NCBI GenBank assembly: GCA_965226865.1 | Contig: CBDDEH010000003.1 | Coordinates: forward strand, 682,001 to 746,000 | From: CBDDEH01 sp965226865 | GTDB taxonomy: Bacteria; Chloroflexota; Dehalococcoidia; Lucifugimonadales; JAGWBF01 | DNA: 64,000 nucleotides | Reading direction: 5' to 3' | In this document: positions 33,496-42,865 of the stretch, piece by piece | How the letters are laid out: every line of letters begins with the position of its first letter | Position numbering within the stretch: the stretch's first letter is position 1 | Notes under the pieces: model-generated | What the model saw: the letters and a program-made list of their open reading frames with translations, nothing else | Database searches by the model: none | Told to the model about the DNA's origin: nothing | Made by a program: the position numbers and the translations under genes

Positions 33496-34724
33496 TGACC
33501 TGCCCCCCAAAAACTGGTCCAGTTATAAACTCGTAAAGTGGAGCTGGTGAGAGGGGGTAGTCAATGGCGAGTAAAAAGCGCAGTGTAGAAGAGATCATAG
33601 GGAAGCTGCGGGAAGCGGAGGTGGCCCTGGCGCAAGGGGAGACGGTGGCCCAGGCATGCAGGGGTATCGGGGTATCAGACCATACGTTTTACCGGTGGCG
33701 GCAGCAGTATGGGGGCTGAGAATAGACCAGGCGAGGCGGTTGCGGGAGATGGAAGCGGAGAACGGACGACTCAGGCGTGCGGTAGCGGACCTGACGTTGG
33801 ACAACCAGATTCTGAAGGAGGCAGCACGGGGAAACTTCTGAGCCCGGCCCGCCGGCGGAGATGCGTGGAGTTGGCACGGGAACGGTATGGCATCTCTGAG
33901 CGGCGCGCTTGCCGGGCGCTTGAGCAACCCCAGTCAACACAGAGGTACACTGCAACAGTGGCCGATGATGAGGAGGCCCTGACGATGGCAGTGGTTCGGC
34001 TGGCCAGTCGGTACGGACGGTATGGGTACCGGCGGGTGACTGCCATGCTGCAATGGGAGGGATGGAGAGTGAACCACAAGCGGGTGGAGCGGATCTGGCG
34101 ACGGGAAGGACTCAAGGTACCAGCCAAACAGCCCAAACGGGGCCGACTCTGGCTTACTGACGGCTCCTGCGTGCGGCTGAGGCCACAACGACGGAACCAC
34201 GTCTGGGCATACGACTTTGTGGCCCTTCGTACCAGTGACGGCAAACCCGTTCGTCTCCTGACAGTGGTGGATGAGTATACCAGGGAGTGTCTGGCCATCC
34301 ATGTGGGTCGCTCGTTACGCTCACCCCATGTCATTGAATGCCTGGGGGACCTCATGGTCCAGCGTGGCGTGCCGGAGCACCTCCGCTCGGACAACGGGCC
34401 GGAGTTCACCGCCAGGGCGGTGCGGTTGTGGCTCCAAGGGGTGGGAGTCACAACCCTCTTCATCACACCGGGTAGCCCTTGGGAGAATGGGTATGTTGAG
34501 AGCTTCAACGGCAAGCTTAGGGACGAACTCTTGGACCGGGAGCTCTTCGATACCCTCTGGGAGGTGCAGGTCCTCACCGAGCAGTGGCGCCACGAGTACA
34601 ACCACCAACGCCCCCACAGCGCCCTGGGCTATCGCCCTCCTGCTCCAGAGGCCATCCTCACCTCCTCTGCTCCAAGCGCTATCAGTGTCTCATGATTTGC
34701 GGTACAACTATTGGGGGCAGGTCA
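33496..34724 (+). mobile_element. IS3-family element, copy B
   Basis: Ends TGACCTGCCCCCCAA at 33496 and, inverted, TGACCTGCCCCCAATAG at 34724. Same coding sequences as copy A in inverse orientation. No target duplication (left flank CGGA, right flank AGAC), and the flanks are distant parts of hsdR. This suggests an IS-mediated deletion or recombination between copies. Confidence 0.85.
33564..34695 (+). CDS. IS3-family transposase, copy B
   Basis: orfA ATG at 33564, stop after QQYGG at the five-G run near 33712-33716; orfB reading opens at 33709 and runs to 34695. Protein sequence is identical to copy A, including the same orfA frameshift. Catalytic D-D-E residues are all present (VWAYDF, RSDNGPEF, VESFNGKL). 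Confidence 0.82.
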
Positions 34725-36452
34725 AGACGACCATCGCTTTGCCGTCCAGTGCCTCCAGCCTCTGCTCGAAGTGGGCCACGATGTCCTCGGCGATCTGCCC
34801 TACCCGCTTCTCCGCGCCGACTACCGCCTCCAGCTGTGCCCATTTGGTCTTGAGCCTCTCCCTGCGCTCGACCTCTTCGCCCTCGGTGGCCTCCTCGAAC
34901 TCCGGGTCTATGGACGGCCTCTCGCGCTCATCCAGAGACAGCTTGGCGAGACGGCTCTCGTAGTAGATGGGCACTGTGGCCCCGTCCTCAACGGAACGCT
35001 GGATGTCGTAGATGCTGATGTAGTTTCCGAACACGGCGCGCGTGTTGGCGTCCTGTAGCTCGATGGGCGTCCCCGTGAAGCCAACGAAGGAGGCGTTGGG
35101 CAGGGCGTCCCGCATGTGACGGGCGTAGCCGTCGATGAAGTCGTACTGGCTGCGGTGGGCCTCATCGGCGATGACCACTATGTTCTGCCTCCCCGATAGC
35201 GTAGGGTGTGTATCGCCCTTCTCCTCCGGGAAGAACTTCTGGATGGTTGTGAAGACCACTCCCCCGGCGTTCACCGACAGCTTGTTGCGCAGGTCGGCGC
35301 GACTCTCCGCCTGGGTTGGAGGCTGGCGCAGCAGGTCCTGGCAGCGGGAGAAGGTGCCAAAGAGCTGGTCGTCCAGGTCGTTGCGGTCCGTCAGGACCAC
35401 GACAGTCGGGTTCTCCATGGCCTGCTCTCGGACGATGGCGCCGGCGTAGAAGGCCATGGTCAGGCTCTTGCCTGATCCTTGGGTATGCCAGACCACGCCG
35501 ATGCGCCGGTCGCCAAGCTCTCCACCGGGTTTGCGGCCTGCCTCGTACCGTCCGCCCTCCTCGGCGACCTGTGCCTCGTCGCGTTGCAGCTTCGCAGCCC
35601 GCAGGGTCTCATTCACCGCGACCTTGACGGCGTGGAACTGGTGATAGCCTGCCATCTTCTTGACCAGAGCGCCGCTGCCGTCGTCGTCAAACACGATGAA
35701 GTCGCGGACGAGGGCGAGGAAGCGGCCCGGCTCAAAGACGCCTTCAGCATCACCTGTAGCTCGGTCATGTGGGGGCCAGCCAGCGTCTCCCCAGTGACGG
35801 TGCGCCAGGGCTTGAACCACTCCCGACCGGAGGTCAGCGTGCCGATGCGGGCATCGGTCCCGTCGGAGACCATGAGCGCCTCGTTCATGGAGAACAGGGT
35901 TGGCAGTTCCGCCTTGTAGGTCTGGAACTGCTGCCAGGCCGTCCAGATGGTGGCGTCCTCGTCCGCAGGGTTCTTCAGCTCGATGACGCCTAATGGCAGC
36001 CCGTTGACGAACAGCGCGATGTCCGGCCTACGGGTGTTCCTGTTCTCGGTGACGGTGAACTGGTTGACGGCCAGCCAGTCATTGTTGGCGGGGTTGTCGA
36101 AATCGATGACCTGCGCCTGCGCTCCGCGAATGGCTCCACCGTCAGCCCGGTACTCTACCGCCACCCCCTCGACGAGCATTCGGTGGAAGGCACGGTTGCG
36201 GGATTCAAGGGTCGAACCCTCGGGGCGGGTGAGCTTGCGGAAGGCGTCGTCCAGCGCCGATGGGGGCAGGCTGGGGTTCAACTCGGCGAGGGAGTCCGGC
36301 ACCCGACGCTCCAGCACCACCTGCCCATAGTCGGTGCGCTCGGCGTTGGGCGTGCCTGGCGCGATGTCCGGGCCGTGGGCCACCTTCCAGCCCAGGGCAG
36401 AAAGCCAGTCAAGGGCAGCCTGTTCAACGTCGGCTTCGGTGATGGTGGTCAT
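34725..36452 (-). pseudogene. hsdR: Type I restriction enzyme R subunit, frameshifted and 3'-truncated
   Basis: From the ATG at 36452 (MTTITEADVEQAALDWLSAL). The nuclease domain carries NTRRPDIALFVNGLPLGVIE and LKNPADED (Asp and Glu-x-Lys). A one-base loss near 35735 shifts the frame; the continuation GVFEPGRFLALVRDFIVFDD has helicase motifs WHTQGSGKSLTMAFY (Walker A), VVIADEAHRSQYD and FVGFTGTPI. It ends at LDGKAMVV where IS3 copy B begins; only a 43-codon tail survives at 33362. The enzyme cannot cut in this state. It is the distal gene of the RM locus, separated from hsdS by an IS3 element and two small genes. Confidence 0.85.
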
Positions 36453-36775
36453 CGCGTTGGCTCCATCCTCTTGTCTAACAGGAATCCGCTAGCAAGGCGA
36501 TCGACAACTACTTCGACGGCTGCCAGACAACCCGAAAGGGCCAATGTAACCGGTGGCCTCTTGACACCCTCCCTTTCGATCGCAGAACCATATCCCACAC
36601 TCAGAGCTTCCAATTCTTGATCCATGAAACAAACATCGACTATTACTTCGATCTCCACTTTGTCTTCATGCGCAGTGCCTCTTAACACTTCCAACAGACC
36701 CAGCCCTCCGATCATTCCGCCGGTTAGCTCAGAGCCGCCCTCTTCCATCAGATGTGCGTTTGAAATTGAGTGCAA
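36449..36775 (-). CDS. Hypothetical protein upstream of hsdR
   Basis: Up to 108 aa from the ATG at 36775 (a second ATG gives MEEGGSELTGGMIGGLGLLE). It has a beta-rich middle (VEIEVIVDVCFMDQELEALS) and LALSGCLAAVEVVVDRLASG. The end overlaps the hsdR start by 4 nt (ATGA), so the two were translated together. Its own upstream part abuts the IS3 element at 36814 and may be truncated. I do not recognise it; its position suggests an RM accessory. Confidence 0.5.
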   Translation of the reverse strand: MHSISNAHLMEEGGSELTGGMIGGLGLLEVLRGTAHEDKVEIEVIVDVCFMDQELEALSVGYGSAIEREGVKRPPVTLALSGCLAAVEVVVDRLASGFLLDKRMEPTR

Positions 36776-36825
36776 GGCAACTACATTGAGGTGTCGATGT
36801 TTGTCAATTCAAGTGGACCCCATCA

Positions 36826-37761
36826 TCAGGACAGCGGTGAGGCTAAAATAAGAGAGTCTACCGCTGGGGTGTCTCGTAAACCTTCATCCGATGGTAAGGC
36901 TCGTGGAAGTTCCAGTAAACACCTTTGTGGGCTCACTGCATGGAACACCTGACCCGGTGACCGATAGCCCAGGGCTTGATGGGGCCGCTCTTGGTTGTAG
37001 AAGGCCAGATAAGCCCCAATCCCCTTTCTGGCCTCAGTCCCATTTTGGTATGCCTTCAGGTACACCTCCTCGTACTTGATGCTGCGCCACAGCCGTTCCA
37101 CGAAGACGTTGTCCATGCACCGGCCCCTGCCGTCCATGCTCACTTGAACGCCTTGCGCCAGCAGCATGCTGGTGAAGGCCTCGCTGGTGAACTGGCTGCC
37201 CTGGTCGGTGTTGAAGATCTGTGGCCGACCCTTGCTCAAGGCCTCTTCCAGAGCCGCAACACAGAAGTCTACCTCCAGGGTGTTGGACAGCCGCCAGGCC
37301 AGCACGTAGCGGCTGTGCCAGTCCATGATGGCCATCAAGTAGAGGAAACCCCGAGCCATGGGTATGTAGGTGATGTCGGTGGCCCACACCTGGTTGACCC
37401 GGTTGATCTCCAGCCCCCTGAGCAAGTACGGATAGACCTTATGCCCTGGGTTTGGCTTGCTGGTGTTGGGACGCCGGTAGATGGCCTCCAGGCCTATCAG
37501 CTGCATCAGCCGGCGGACCCGCTTGCGGTTGACCTGGTGTCCGTGATTTCTGAGCCAGGCAGTCATCCTTCTGGAGCCGTAGAAAGGTGTCTTCAGGTAC
37601 TGTTGGTCTATGAGGGCCATCAACTCCAAGTCCTCGGCGCCGGCCTCGGTTGGCAGGTAGTACAACGCGGAGCGGCTGATACCCAGCAACGCGCACTGGC
37701 GCACCAGAGACAGCTTCGGTTCTTCTCGGTCAATCATGGCCCGGCGTTGGGACCGGCTCAC
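36826..37761 (-). CDS. IS3-family transposase orfB
   Basis: Catalytic subunit of about 311 aa. Visible: the HTH_21-type start SLVRQCALLGISRSALYYLP, PFYGSRRMTAWLRNHGHQVN, Asp in NQVWATDITYIPMARGFLYL, Asp in FNTDQGSQFTSEAFT and Glu in DNVFVERLWRSIKYEEVYLK, then YNQERPHQALGYRSPGQVF. ATG at 37761 overlaps the orfA stop (ATGA). Intact. Confidence 0.92.
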   Translation of the reverse strand: MSRSQRRAMIDREEPKLSLVRQCALLGISRSALYYLPTEAGAEDLELMALIDQQYLKTPFYGSRRMTAWLRNHGHQVNRKRVRRLMQLIGLEAIYRRPNTSKPNPGHKVYPYLLRGLEINRVNQVWATDITYIPMARGFLYLMAIMDWHSRYVLAWRLSNTLEVDFCVAALEEALSKGRPQIFNTDQGSQFTSEAFTSMLLAQGVQVSMDGRGRCMDNVFVERLWRSIKYEEVYLKAYQNGTEARKGIGAYLAFYNQERPHQALGYRSPGQVFHAVSPQRCLLELPRALPSDEGLRDTPAVDSLILASPLS

Positions 37762-38042
37762 AACCCGAAGCTCCGTGACAAAAAATCCCGTTCCACCTTG
37801 AGCTGCCCAATCTGTTGGTAGAGCTGGGCAGTGAGGACCTCTTGGTCCTTCTCCTGGCGTCCAGCACCATTTTCAAAGAGGTGCGGCGCCCCCTGAGTCA
37901 AGGCCTTCTTCCAGGCATGGATCTGGCTCGGGTGGACTTCAAACCGGCTGGCCAGCTCTGCAATGGTGTGCTCCCCTTGGAGCGCGGCCAAAGCCACTTT
38001 GGCCTTGAAGACTGGGCTGTGCTTCTTACGTGTTTGCTTCAT
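37758..38042 (-). CDS. IS3-family transposase orfA
   Basis: 94 aa DNA-binding subunit: MKQTRKKHSPVFKAKVALAA, the HTH HTIAELASRFEVHPSQIHAW, then a leucine-zipper tail (EVLTAQLYQQIGQLKVERDF). Typical of the IS3/IS911 type. Fusion to orfB would normally need a frameshift near its end, but here the genes also overlap by 4 nt. Confidence 0.9.
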   Translation of the reverse strand: MKQTRKKHSPVFKAKVALAALQGEHTIAELASRFEVHPSQIHAWKKALTQGAPHLFENGAGRQEKDQEVLTAQLYQQIGQLKVERDFLSRSFGL

Positions 38043-38118
38043 GTCCTGCTCCTTGTTTCCGTCCTATTTTAGGAGCGGGACTCTCTCTTAGCCACCTGTC
38101 CGAATTTTGGGGTCCACC

Positions 38119-38565
38119 TCAAATGTTGCAGATGGAGCGAAGCATCCAAAGATGCGCTCCGACTCCCCTCGGCCCGTGATAAGGTTGGAATGTTTCTATC
38201 ACCTCGTAATGGTCTGAATGGATTCCTTTCAACTTGCCCTTTGCTCTCTCTTCGTATTCGCTGTTGTTGTCGTAGATAGGAAATTCGTTTCGTCGGCTGG
38301 GGGAGCAGCCGTTGTCGATAACGAGCTGCCACACAAGGTGGTCGAGGGCGGACCGGAGGTTATAGACAATCTCACCTACTCTTATTGAGTAGTCAATTGA
38401 TAGATCAGGCACGTTATCGCCAATAATGGTTACGATCTCTTGTTCTATTTCAAAAACAAGACGCCGGCGATGGTACTCGCAGAACGCTGCGATGTCTTTT
38501 TCAAGACTTTGCAGGCACTCACGCGCCCGGCTTATCTTGGCGTTTACCCCTTCCAAGTTGAGCAA
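38119..38565 (-). pseudogene. RM-associated hypothetical protein, 3'-truncated by IS3
   Basis: 149 codons from the ATG at 38565: the helical start MLNLEGVNAKISRARECLQS, then LRSALDHLVWQLVIDNG, NEFPIYDNNSEYEERAKGKL and LKGIHSDHYEVIETFQPYHG. The frame ends LWMLRSICNI at the IS border. It matches a widespread but unnamed family in which NLRSALDHLVWQL and a C-terminal DKH are conserved; the C-terminal half is lost. It lies within the RM locus, just after hsdS. Confidence 0.6.
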
Positions 38566-38597
38566 ATCCAGACTCCTTCTCAGATGTGGACGCTCAC

Positions 38598-39305
38598 CTA
38601 TCCCACCCTCACGTCCCCCGACACCAGCCTCGGCAACAGCGCATCCCGCTGCGCGGCAAGGATGCGAGAATCCTCAGCGTTTGCCACGACGCGGGTGCGG
38701 AGGCTTCCCACCTGCGCCCCGAAAGCGTCCAAGAGGGACGCGGACGGAACAACAAGAGGGAATTCGCTTAGTACCTTGGCGTTCAAGCTAACGCGTGTTG
38801 TTCCTGCACCTCGCCCTGTCACGAGTTCCCAGTATGCATCCGAACGGAGCCAATATTGGAGAAGACGCGCATAGCGCTCATGCGTAGGCCGGAAGCGGAT
38901 CAAATAGGATGCAAAGACAGCATCGCGGTCTTCTTCAACCATGCATCCATGTCCCGGGTCTGCCATACGCGCAATGAGGATATCGCCATAGTGCAAGCGA
39001 TACTTACTCCGATTTTCATCGGTGATTTCACAATACGGCACTGCCTCCCATTCAATCCACGCCTTCTTGTTGATGTCAGTGATTCGGAGGAACTTGGGGC
39101 CAACGTCTTCATCGCTCGCTGATGTTGTGTATCCGTATTGAGGCTTCTGGCAGATGTCCCTCAGCCCCTTCACCTCCCACCCCTCCGGGATCTCCCCCAA
39201 CTCCGAATCCACAAGCCGGTCTGGGAATTGGTCATAGTGCTCAGCAGGCAGGCCGGGGAGGGACTCGCCGGGGCGCCAGCGCCCCTCCATCTTGGCCCGG
39301 ACCGG
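38598..39305 (-). CDS. hsdS: Type I specificity subunit, C-terminal half only
   Basis: One target-recognition domain plus the C-terminal helices of HsdS. It begins in frame PVRAKMEGRWRPGESLPGLP, the linker normally found in the middle of HsdS, then LVDSELGEIPEGWEVKGLRD, the TRD (FLRITDINKKAWIEWEAVPY), RGAGTTRVSLNAKVLSEFPL and RILAAQRDALLPRLVSGDVR. The first TRD is absent; the HExxH gene directly precedes. A 230-aa product could start at the ATG 39290. A half HsdS can sometimes act as a dimer, so function is not excluded. Confidence 0.78.
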   Translation of the reverse strand, partial: PVRAKMEGRWRPGESLPGLPAEHYDQFPDRLVDSELGEIPEGWEVKGLRDICQKPQYGYTTSASDEDVGPKFLRITDINKKAWIEWEAVPYCEITDENRSKYRLHYGDILIARMADPGHGCMVEEDRDAVFASYLIRFRPTHERYARLLQYWLRSDAYWELVTGRGAGTTRVSLNAKVLSEFPLVVPSASLLDAFGAQVGSLRTRVVANAEDSRILAAQRDALLPRLVSGDVRVG

Positions 39306-39671
39306 CTAGCTGGCAGGCCGTCCATCTACTCTTAGATTCCAAGGATCGAGCACATGGACGCATTCATGCGCAAGCTGCCATCGCGCACGTGCCGAGTCAG
39401 TAAGCGCATTTCGGCTCAGCCGGATCACCACATGCTTGGACCTCCCTTCGACATCGCCAGGCGGAATACCGCTGTCTGGAAACCATAGCTGTGGCAGGTT
39501 GCCCGGCGTCCTGTCTATGACGATGCCGATCAGCGTAAAGGAGCGGTCTCGAGGTCCGAACAGGCACTCAATATCAGCAATGAACCGGCTAGCATAATTG
39601 GATAGCGTGATTGAGCTACTGCTGCCATCTCCCTGAAACTCGGTAGTGAATAGGGAATCGATGACGTTCAT
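39306..39671 (-). CDS. ImmA/IrrE-like metallopeptidase-domain protein in the RM operon
   Basis: 121 aa. The ATG at 39671 overlaps the hsdM stop (ATGA), so it is translationally coupled to hsdM. N-terminal beta-rich part (SITLSNYASRFIADIECLFG, RSFTLIGIVIDRTPGNLPQL), then HVVIRLSRNALTDSARARWQ and LAHECVHVLDPWN with a HExxH zinc motif (HECVH). The stop falls exactly where the hsdS linker begins, so the protein may be cut at its C-terminus or have replaced the first half of hsdS. HExxH proteins of this type are common in mobile-element and antitoxin contexts. Function here unknown. Confidence 0.6.
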   Translation of the reverse strand: MNVIDSLFTTEFQGDGSSSSITLSNYASRFIADIECLFGPRDRSFTLIGIVIDRTPGNLPQLWFPDSGIPPGDVEGRSKHVVIRLSRNALTDSARARWQLAHECVHVLDPWNLRVDGRPAS

Positions 39672-41272
39672 GGCCGATCTCCAAACCCCAGACGCGCCAG
39701 GTTTTCCTCAATCGCGGCGTCCAGCCGCTGCGCTTCCGCCTGTTGCTCCCTCCATTGAGCAGAGAGTCGAGCCATCTTCTCCTCGAAGGGCTCGCCGTCG
39801 TCCTCCTGCGGCTCCGCGCCGACGTAGCGGCCGGGGGTGAGAACGTGGCCGTGCTTGCGGACCTCCTCCAGCGTCGCACTCTTGCAGAAGCCGGGTACGT
39901 CGGCGTACTCGCCGGAATGTTCCTCCCCGCGCCAGGCGTGGTAGGCGTCGGCGATGCGGGCGATGTCATCACCGGTCAGCTCCCGGTGGGTGCGGTCAAC
40001 CATGCGCCCTAGCTTGCGGGCGTCGATGAACAGCAGTTCGCCCCGCCGGTCCCGGTGCTTGCCGCCTCTACGGTCCCTGGACAAGAACCAGAGGCAGACG
40101 GGTATCTGCGTGGAGTAGAAGAGTTGACCGGGCAGGGCCACCATGCAGTCCACCAGGTCCGCTTCTATGAGGTTCTTGCGGATCTCGCCCTCGCCTGACT
40201 GGTTCGACGACATGGAGCCGTTGGCCAGGACGAAGCCGGCAGCGCCGCGCGGCGACAGGTGATGGGCCATGTGCTGCACCCAGGCGAAGTTGGCGTTTCC
40301 CGTGGGCGGGACGCCATACTGCCACCGCTTGTCGTCCCGCAGCCGATCGCCGCCCCAGTCGGAGATGTTGAAGGGGGGATTGGCGAGGATGTAGTCGGCC
40401 TTCAGGTCGGGGTGGCGGTCGTTGTGGAAGCTGTCGCCGTGGGCGATGTTGCCCTCAATCCCGCGAAGAGCCAAGTTCATCCTGGCCAGCTTCCAGGTGG
40501 TGTGGTTGGACTCCTGGCCCCAGATGGAGATGTCGCCGCGCGCCCTGCCCCCATTACCGTTCCCGCTAACGTGGGCATTGATGAACTCTATCGACTGCAC
40601 GAACATGCCGGATGAGCCGCAGCAGGGGTCGTAGACACGGCCTTGGTAGGGTTCTAGCATCTCCACCAGGAGCTTGACGACGCAGCGCGGGGTGTAGAAC
40701 TCGCCGCCCTTCTTGCCCTCGGCGCTGGCGAACTGGGAGAGGAAGTACTCGTACACCCGTCCCAGCACGTCTTTCGAGCGGGCTTCCGCGTCTCCAACCT
40801 GGATATTGGTGATCAGATCGATGAGCTGGCCCAGACGGGTCTTGTCCAGGGCGGGCCGGGCGTAGTCCTTGGGCAGCACGTCCTTGAGCGCCGGGTTGTC
40901 TCGCTCAATGGCGGTCATGGCGTCGTCCACCAGTTGGCCGATGACCGGCTGCCGCGCCTGCGCTTTGAGGTGAGGCCAACGAGCCTCCGGAGGCACCCAG
41001 AAGATGTTCTCGCCGCGGTACTCGTCCATGTCTTCGGGGTCATACCCTTCTTCGGTCCTCGACTCCAGCCAGGCGTGCAACTCTTGGAAGGCGTCGGAGA
41101 TGTACTTGAGGAAGATGAGGCCGAGGACGACGTGCTTGTACTCGGCGGCGTCCATGCTGCCCCGAAGGGCGTCGGCCAACCGCCAGAGCTCGGCCTCGTA
41201 ACCTGTCAGAGCGCCACTGCTCGATTCGGTGTTCGCGCCGGAGGCAGTCCGTCTCTGTGGCACAGTCGTCAT
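39668..41272 (-). CDS. hsdM: Type I DNA methyltransferase subunit M
   Basis: N6-adenine methyltransferase of 534 aa. N-terminal HsdM domain (LTGYEAELWRLADALRGSMD, YKHVVLGLIFLKYISDAF). Catalytic domain with GGEFYTPRCVVKLLVEML, SAM motif VYDPCCGSSGMFVQS, and catalytic ADYILANPPFNISDWGGDRL. A C-terminal coiled region (FEEKMARLSAQWREQQAEAQ) follows. ATG at 41272 overlaps the stop of the small Cys-rich gene. No frameshift, so host-protecting methylation may persist although the R subunit is broken. Confidence 0.95.
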   Translation of the reverse strand: MTTVPQRRTASGANTESSSGALTGYEAELWRLADALRGSMDAAEYKHVVLGLIFLKYISDAFQELHAWLESRTEEGYDPEDMDEYRGENIFWVPPEARWPHLKAQARQPVIGQLVDDAMTAIERDNPALKDVLPKDYARPALDKTRLGQLIDLITNIQVGDAEARSKDVLGRVYEYFLSQFASAEGKKGGEFYTPRCVVKLLVEMLEPYQGRVYDPCCGSSGMFVQSIEFINAHVSGNGNGGRARGDISIWGQESNHTTWKLARMNLALRGIEGNIAHGDSFHNDRHPDLKADYILANPPFNISDWGGDRLRDDKRWQYGVPPTGNANFAWVQHMAHHLSPRGAAGFVLANGSMSSNQSGEGEIRKNLIEADLVDCMVALPGQLFYSTQIPVCLWFLSRDRRGGKHRDRRGELLFIDARKLGRMVDRTHRELTGDDIARIADAYHAWRGEEHSGEYADVPGFCKSATLEEVRKHGHVLTPGRYVGAEPQEDDGEPFEEKMARLSAQWREQQAEAQRLDAAIEENLARLGFGDRP

Positions 41273-41514
41273 GATGCCTCACCCCTTGGTTTGCTCTTGG
41301 AACGCCACCTGTCTACTTCGCGTAGGGCGTTCTTGCCCCCCGGTCCGTATCCGTGATGGACCAGGAAGCCGGGGACGCCGCCGTACTCGACGGATATCAC
41401 CGCAGACTCGGCGGTCTTGTCGTGGCCGGGCAGGAAGAATGAGCCGATTGCCGTCTCCGCGCCGCAGCCGCACCAGCACTCGCCGGTCGGCAGCAGGCGT
41501 TTGGTTGAAGCCAT
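41269..41514 (-). CDS. Cys-rich small protein leading the RM operon
   Basis: 81 aa: MASTKRLLPTGECWCGCGAE, then GSFFLPGHDKTAESAVISVE, YGGVPGFLVHHGYGPGGKNA and a basic tail. The CWCGCG cluster and FLPGHD block suggest a small zinc-binding protein. Its stop overlaps the hsdM start (ATGA). The SD AGGAGG lies upstream on the minus strand. It is the first gene of the hsdM operon and could regulate expression or modify the complex. Unnamed family. Confidence 0.6.
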   Translation of the reverse strand: MASTKRLLPTGECWCGCGAETAIGSFFLPGHDKTAESAVISVEYGGVPGFLVHHGYGPGGKNALREVDRWRSKSKPRGEAS

Positions 41515-41643
41515 ATTCGGTGCCTCCTAAGAGTCCTACCCTGTGGCCTTGAGCACTATTCAAGAATATGCTTCTAGACACCTATGGTCAATACCAACGA
41601 GAAGTTCTATGCCTATCACCCATGCAACACGACAGCCCCCACA

Positions 41644-41844
41644 TCAGTTCCGCCACAGTCCGAAGGTAAGAACCCGGCGCAGCCAACGCCTCAGCAACGC
41701 CCGCTCCCGCTCCGCCCGGACCCGCTTGAGGTCCTGCGTCCGCTCCCAGAGCTGATCCTGCCGGTCGAACTGGTCCCAGGGGAACGAAGCCGGAGGCAGC
41801 GTCAGCTCGCGCTCCCCGACGATGGCGATTTCCAGCTCCAACAT
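41644..41844 (-). CDS. Small basic protein after the coiled-coil gene
   Basis: 66 aa (MLELEIAIVGERELTLPPAS, FPWDQFDRQDQLWERTQDLK, then an Arg-rich helix RAERERALLRRWLRRVL). The start lies 7 nt after the stop of the 41851 gene with GGAG before it, so both form one unit. Not recognised. Possibly a partner or membrane-proximal factor of the coiled-coil protein. Confidence 0.45.
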   Translation of the reverse strand: MLELEIAIVGERELTLPPASFPWDQFDRQDQLWERTQDLKRVRAERERALLRRWLRRVLTFGLWRN

Positions 41845-41850
41845 TGGCTC

Positions 41851-42502
41851 CTAGACCTCCGTCCTGTCCAGCGTGGTGCCGGTCTTCAGGGTCTTGAGGA
41901 ACTCTGCCCGCACTCTGCGCCACTCGACGATCACCGACGTAGCGTCACCGTACACGAGGTCTTCATCGGGTTCGGCTTCCAGGGTCACCAACTGGGGGTG
42001 CGTTCTGGGGCGGACGTATCTTCGCTTCGACGGCTCAGGCTCCGCGCCGGTCGGGGATGTCCTCTCCATCCCGTCCTGCGCGCTCCTTCCCGCCTCCAAC
42101 CGCACCAGTCGCCGCTCCACGTGCCGCATCGCCTTGGCCTGCTCCTCCCGCAGAGCCTCGACCTCTCCTGCGACGGCTGCCCTAACCTCGTCGAGCCCGC
42201 TTCGGAGCTTCCCTTCCAACTCTCCCACCCGACCTTTGAGGGCATCGTTGCGCTCCCGCTGCCGGGCCGCCGCCGAGCCTGCCCCCGACTGTAGCCCCTG
42301 CTCCAACGCCTCCCGCACCCGCCAGGACAGCTGCCCCGTCTTCGCGCACTCGGCCACCGTCCGCTGGTCCAACTCCAGCACCCGCGCCGCGCCCTTGAAG
42401 CCCCTTGTCCCGCACCAGCTCTTTCAGCAGCGCCATGAGCCGCATGTGGTAGACGTTCTCCACGTCCCGGCTGTCCTCGATGCCGTGTTCGGTCGTCTTC
42501 AT
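41851..42502 (-). CDS. HTH plus coiled-coil protein (one frameshift)
   Basis: From the ATG at 42502: MKTTEHGIEDSRDVENVYHM, RLMALLKELVRDKG, then after a one-base shift near 42395 VLELDQRTVAECAKTGQLSW and RVREALEQGL. This first part looks like an HTH domain. A long coiled coil follows (RQRERNDALKGRVGELEGKL, AVAGEVEALREEQAKAMRHV), and a globular tail (RPRTHPQLVTLEAEPDEDLV). SD GGGAG at the start. It lies between the RM locus and the conjugation genes on the minus strand. Possibly a regulator of the element. Confidence 0.55.
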
Positions 42503-42865
42503 GGCTCTTTTCTCCCTTCCAAAACTCCGCCCAAGTCTCCGGTCAACCACTGTCCGGCCTTTTCCCCGGTCCATTGCCGCGTTTTGGGGGCCGTAACGCA
42601 CCCCCACTTCACGCGCCTTTTCCGGGGCCAAATGTCATTGAGAGGCCGGTCCCACGGTCCCGCCGATGTCATGCCCCACGTTTGGCGATGTCATTGCCGT
42701 CCGGAACGCACTCTTACTGAAAGTGTTCACTGCTTACGTCCTGTAGGGGGCGATTTACCCCTGTTCCAGCTACGAAATCACGACTCTGGCCGCTCTGTTA
42801 CCAAACTCAAACTCCTGTACACCCCCAATACTGCACGAAAGGGGCCGAAAAAAGAGGGTCTATAG

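Larger units (their letters stand above)
36814..38116 (-). mobile_element. Second IS3-family element
   Basis: Inverted ends TGGACCCCATCATCAGGACAG-like at 36814 and TGGACCCCAAAATTCGGACAG-like (reverse) at 38116. It carries overlapping orfA and orfB in the usual IS3-group arrangement. No clear target duplication; it separates the truncated 38119 gene from the hsdR side. Confidence 0.82.
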
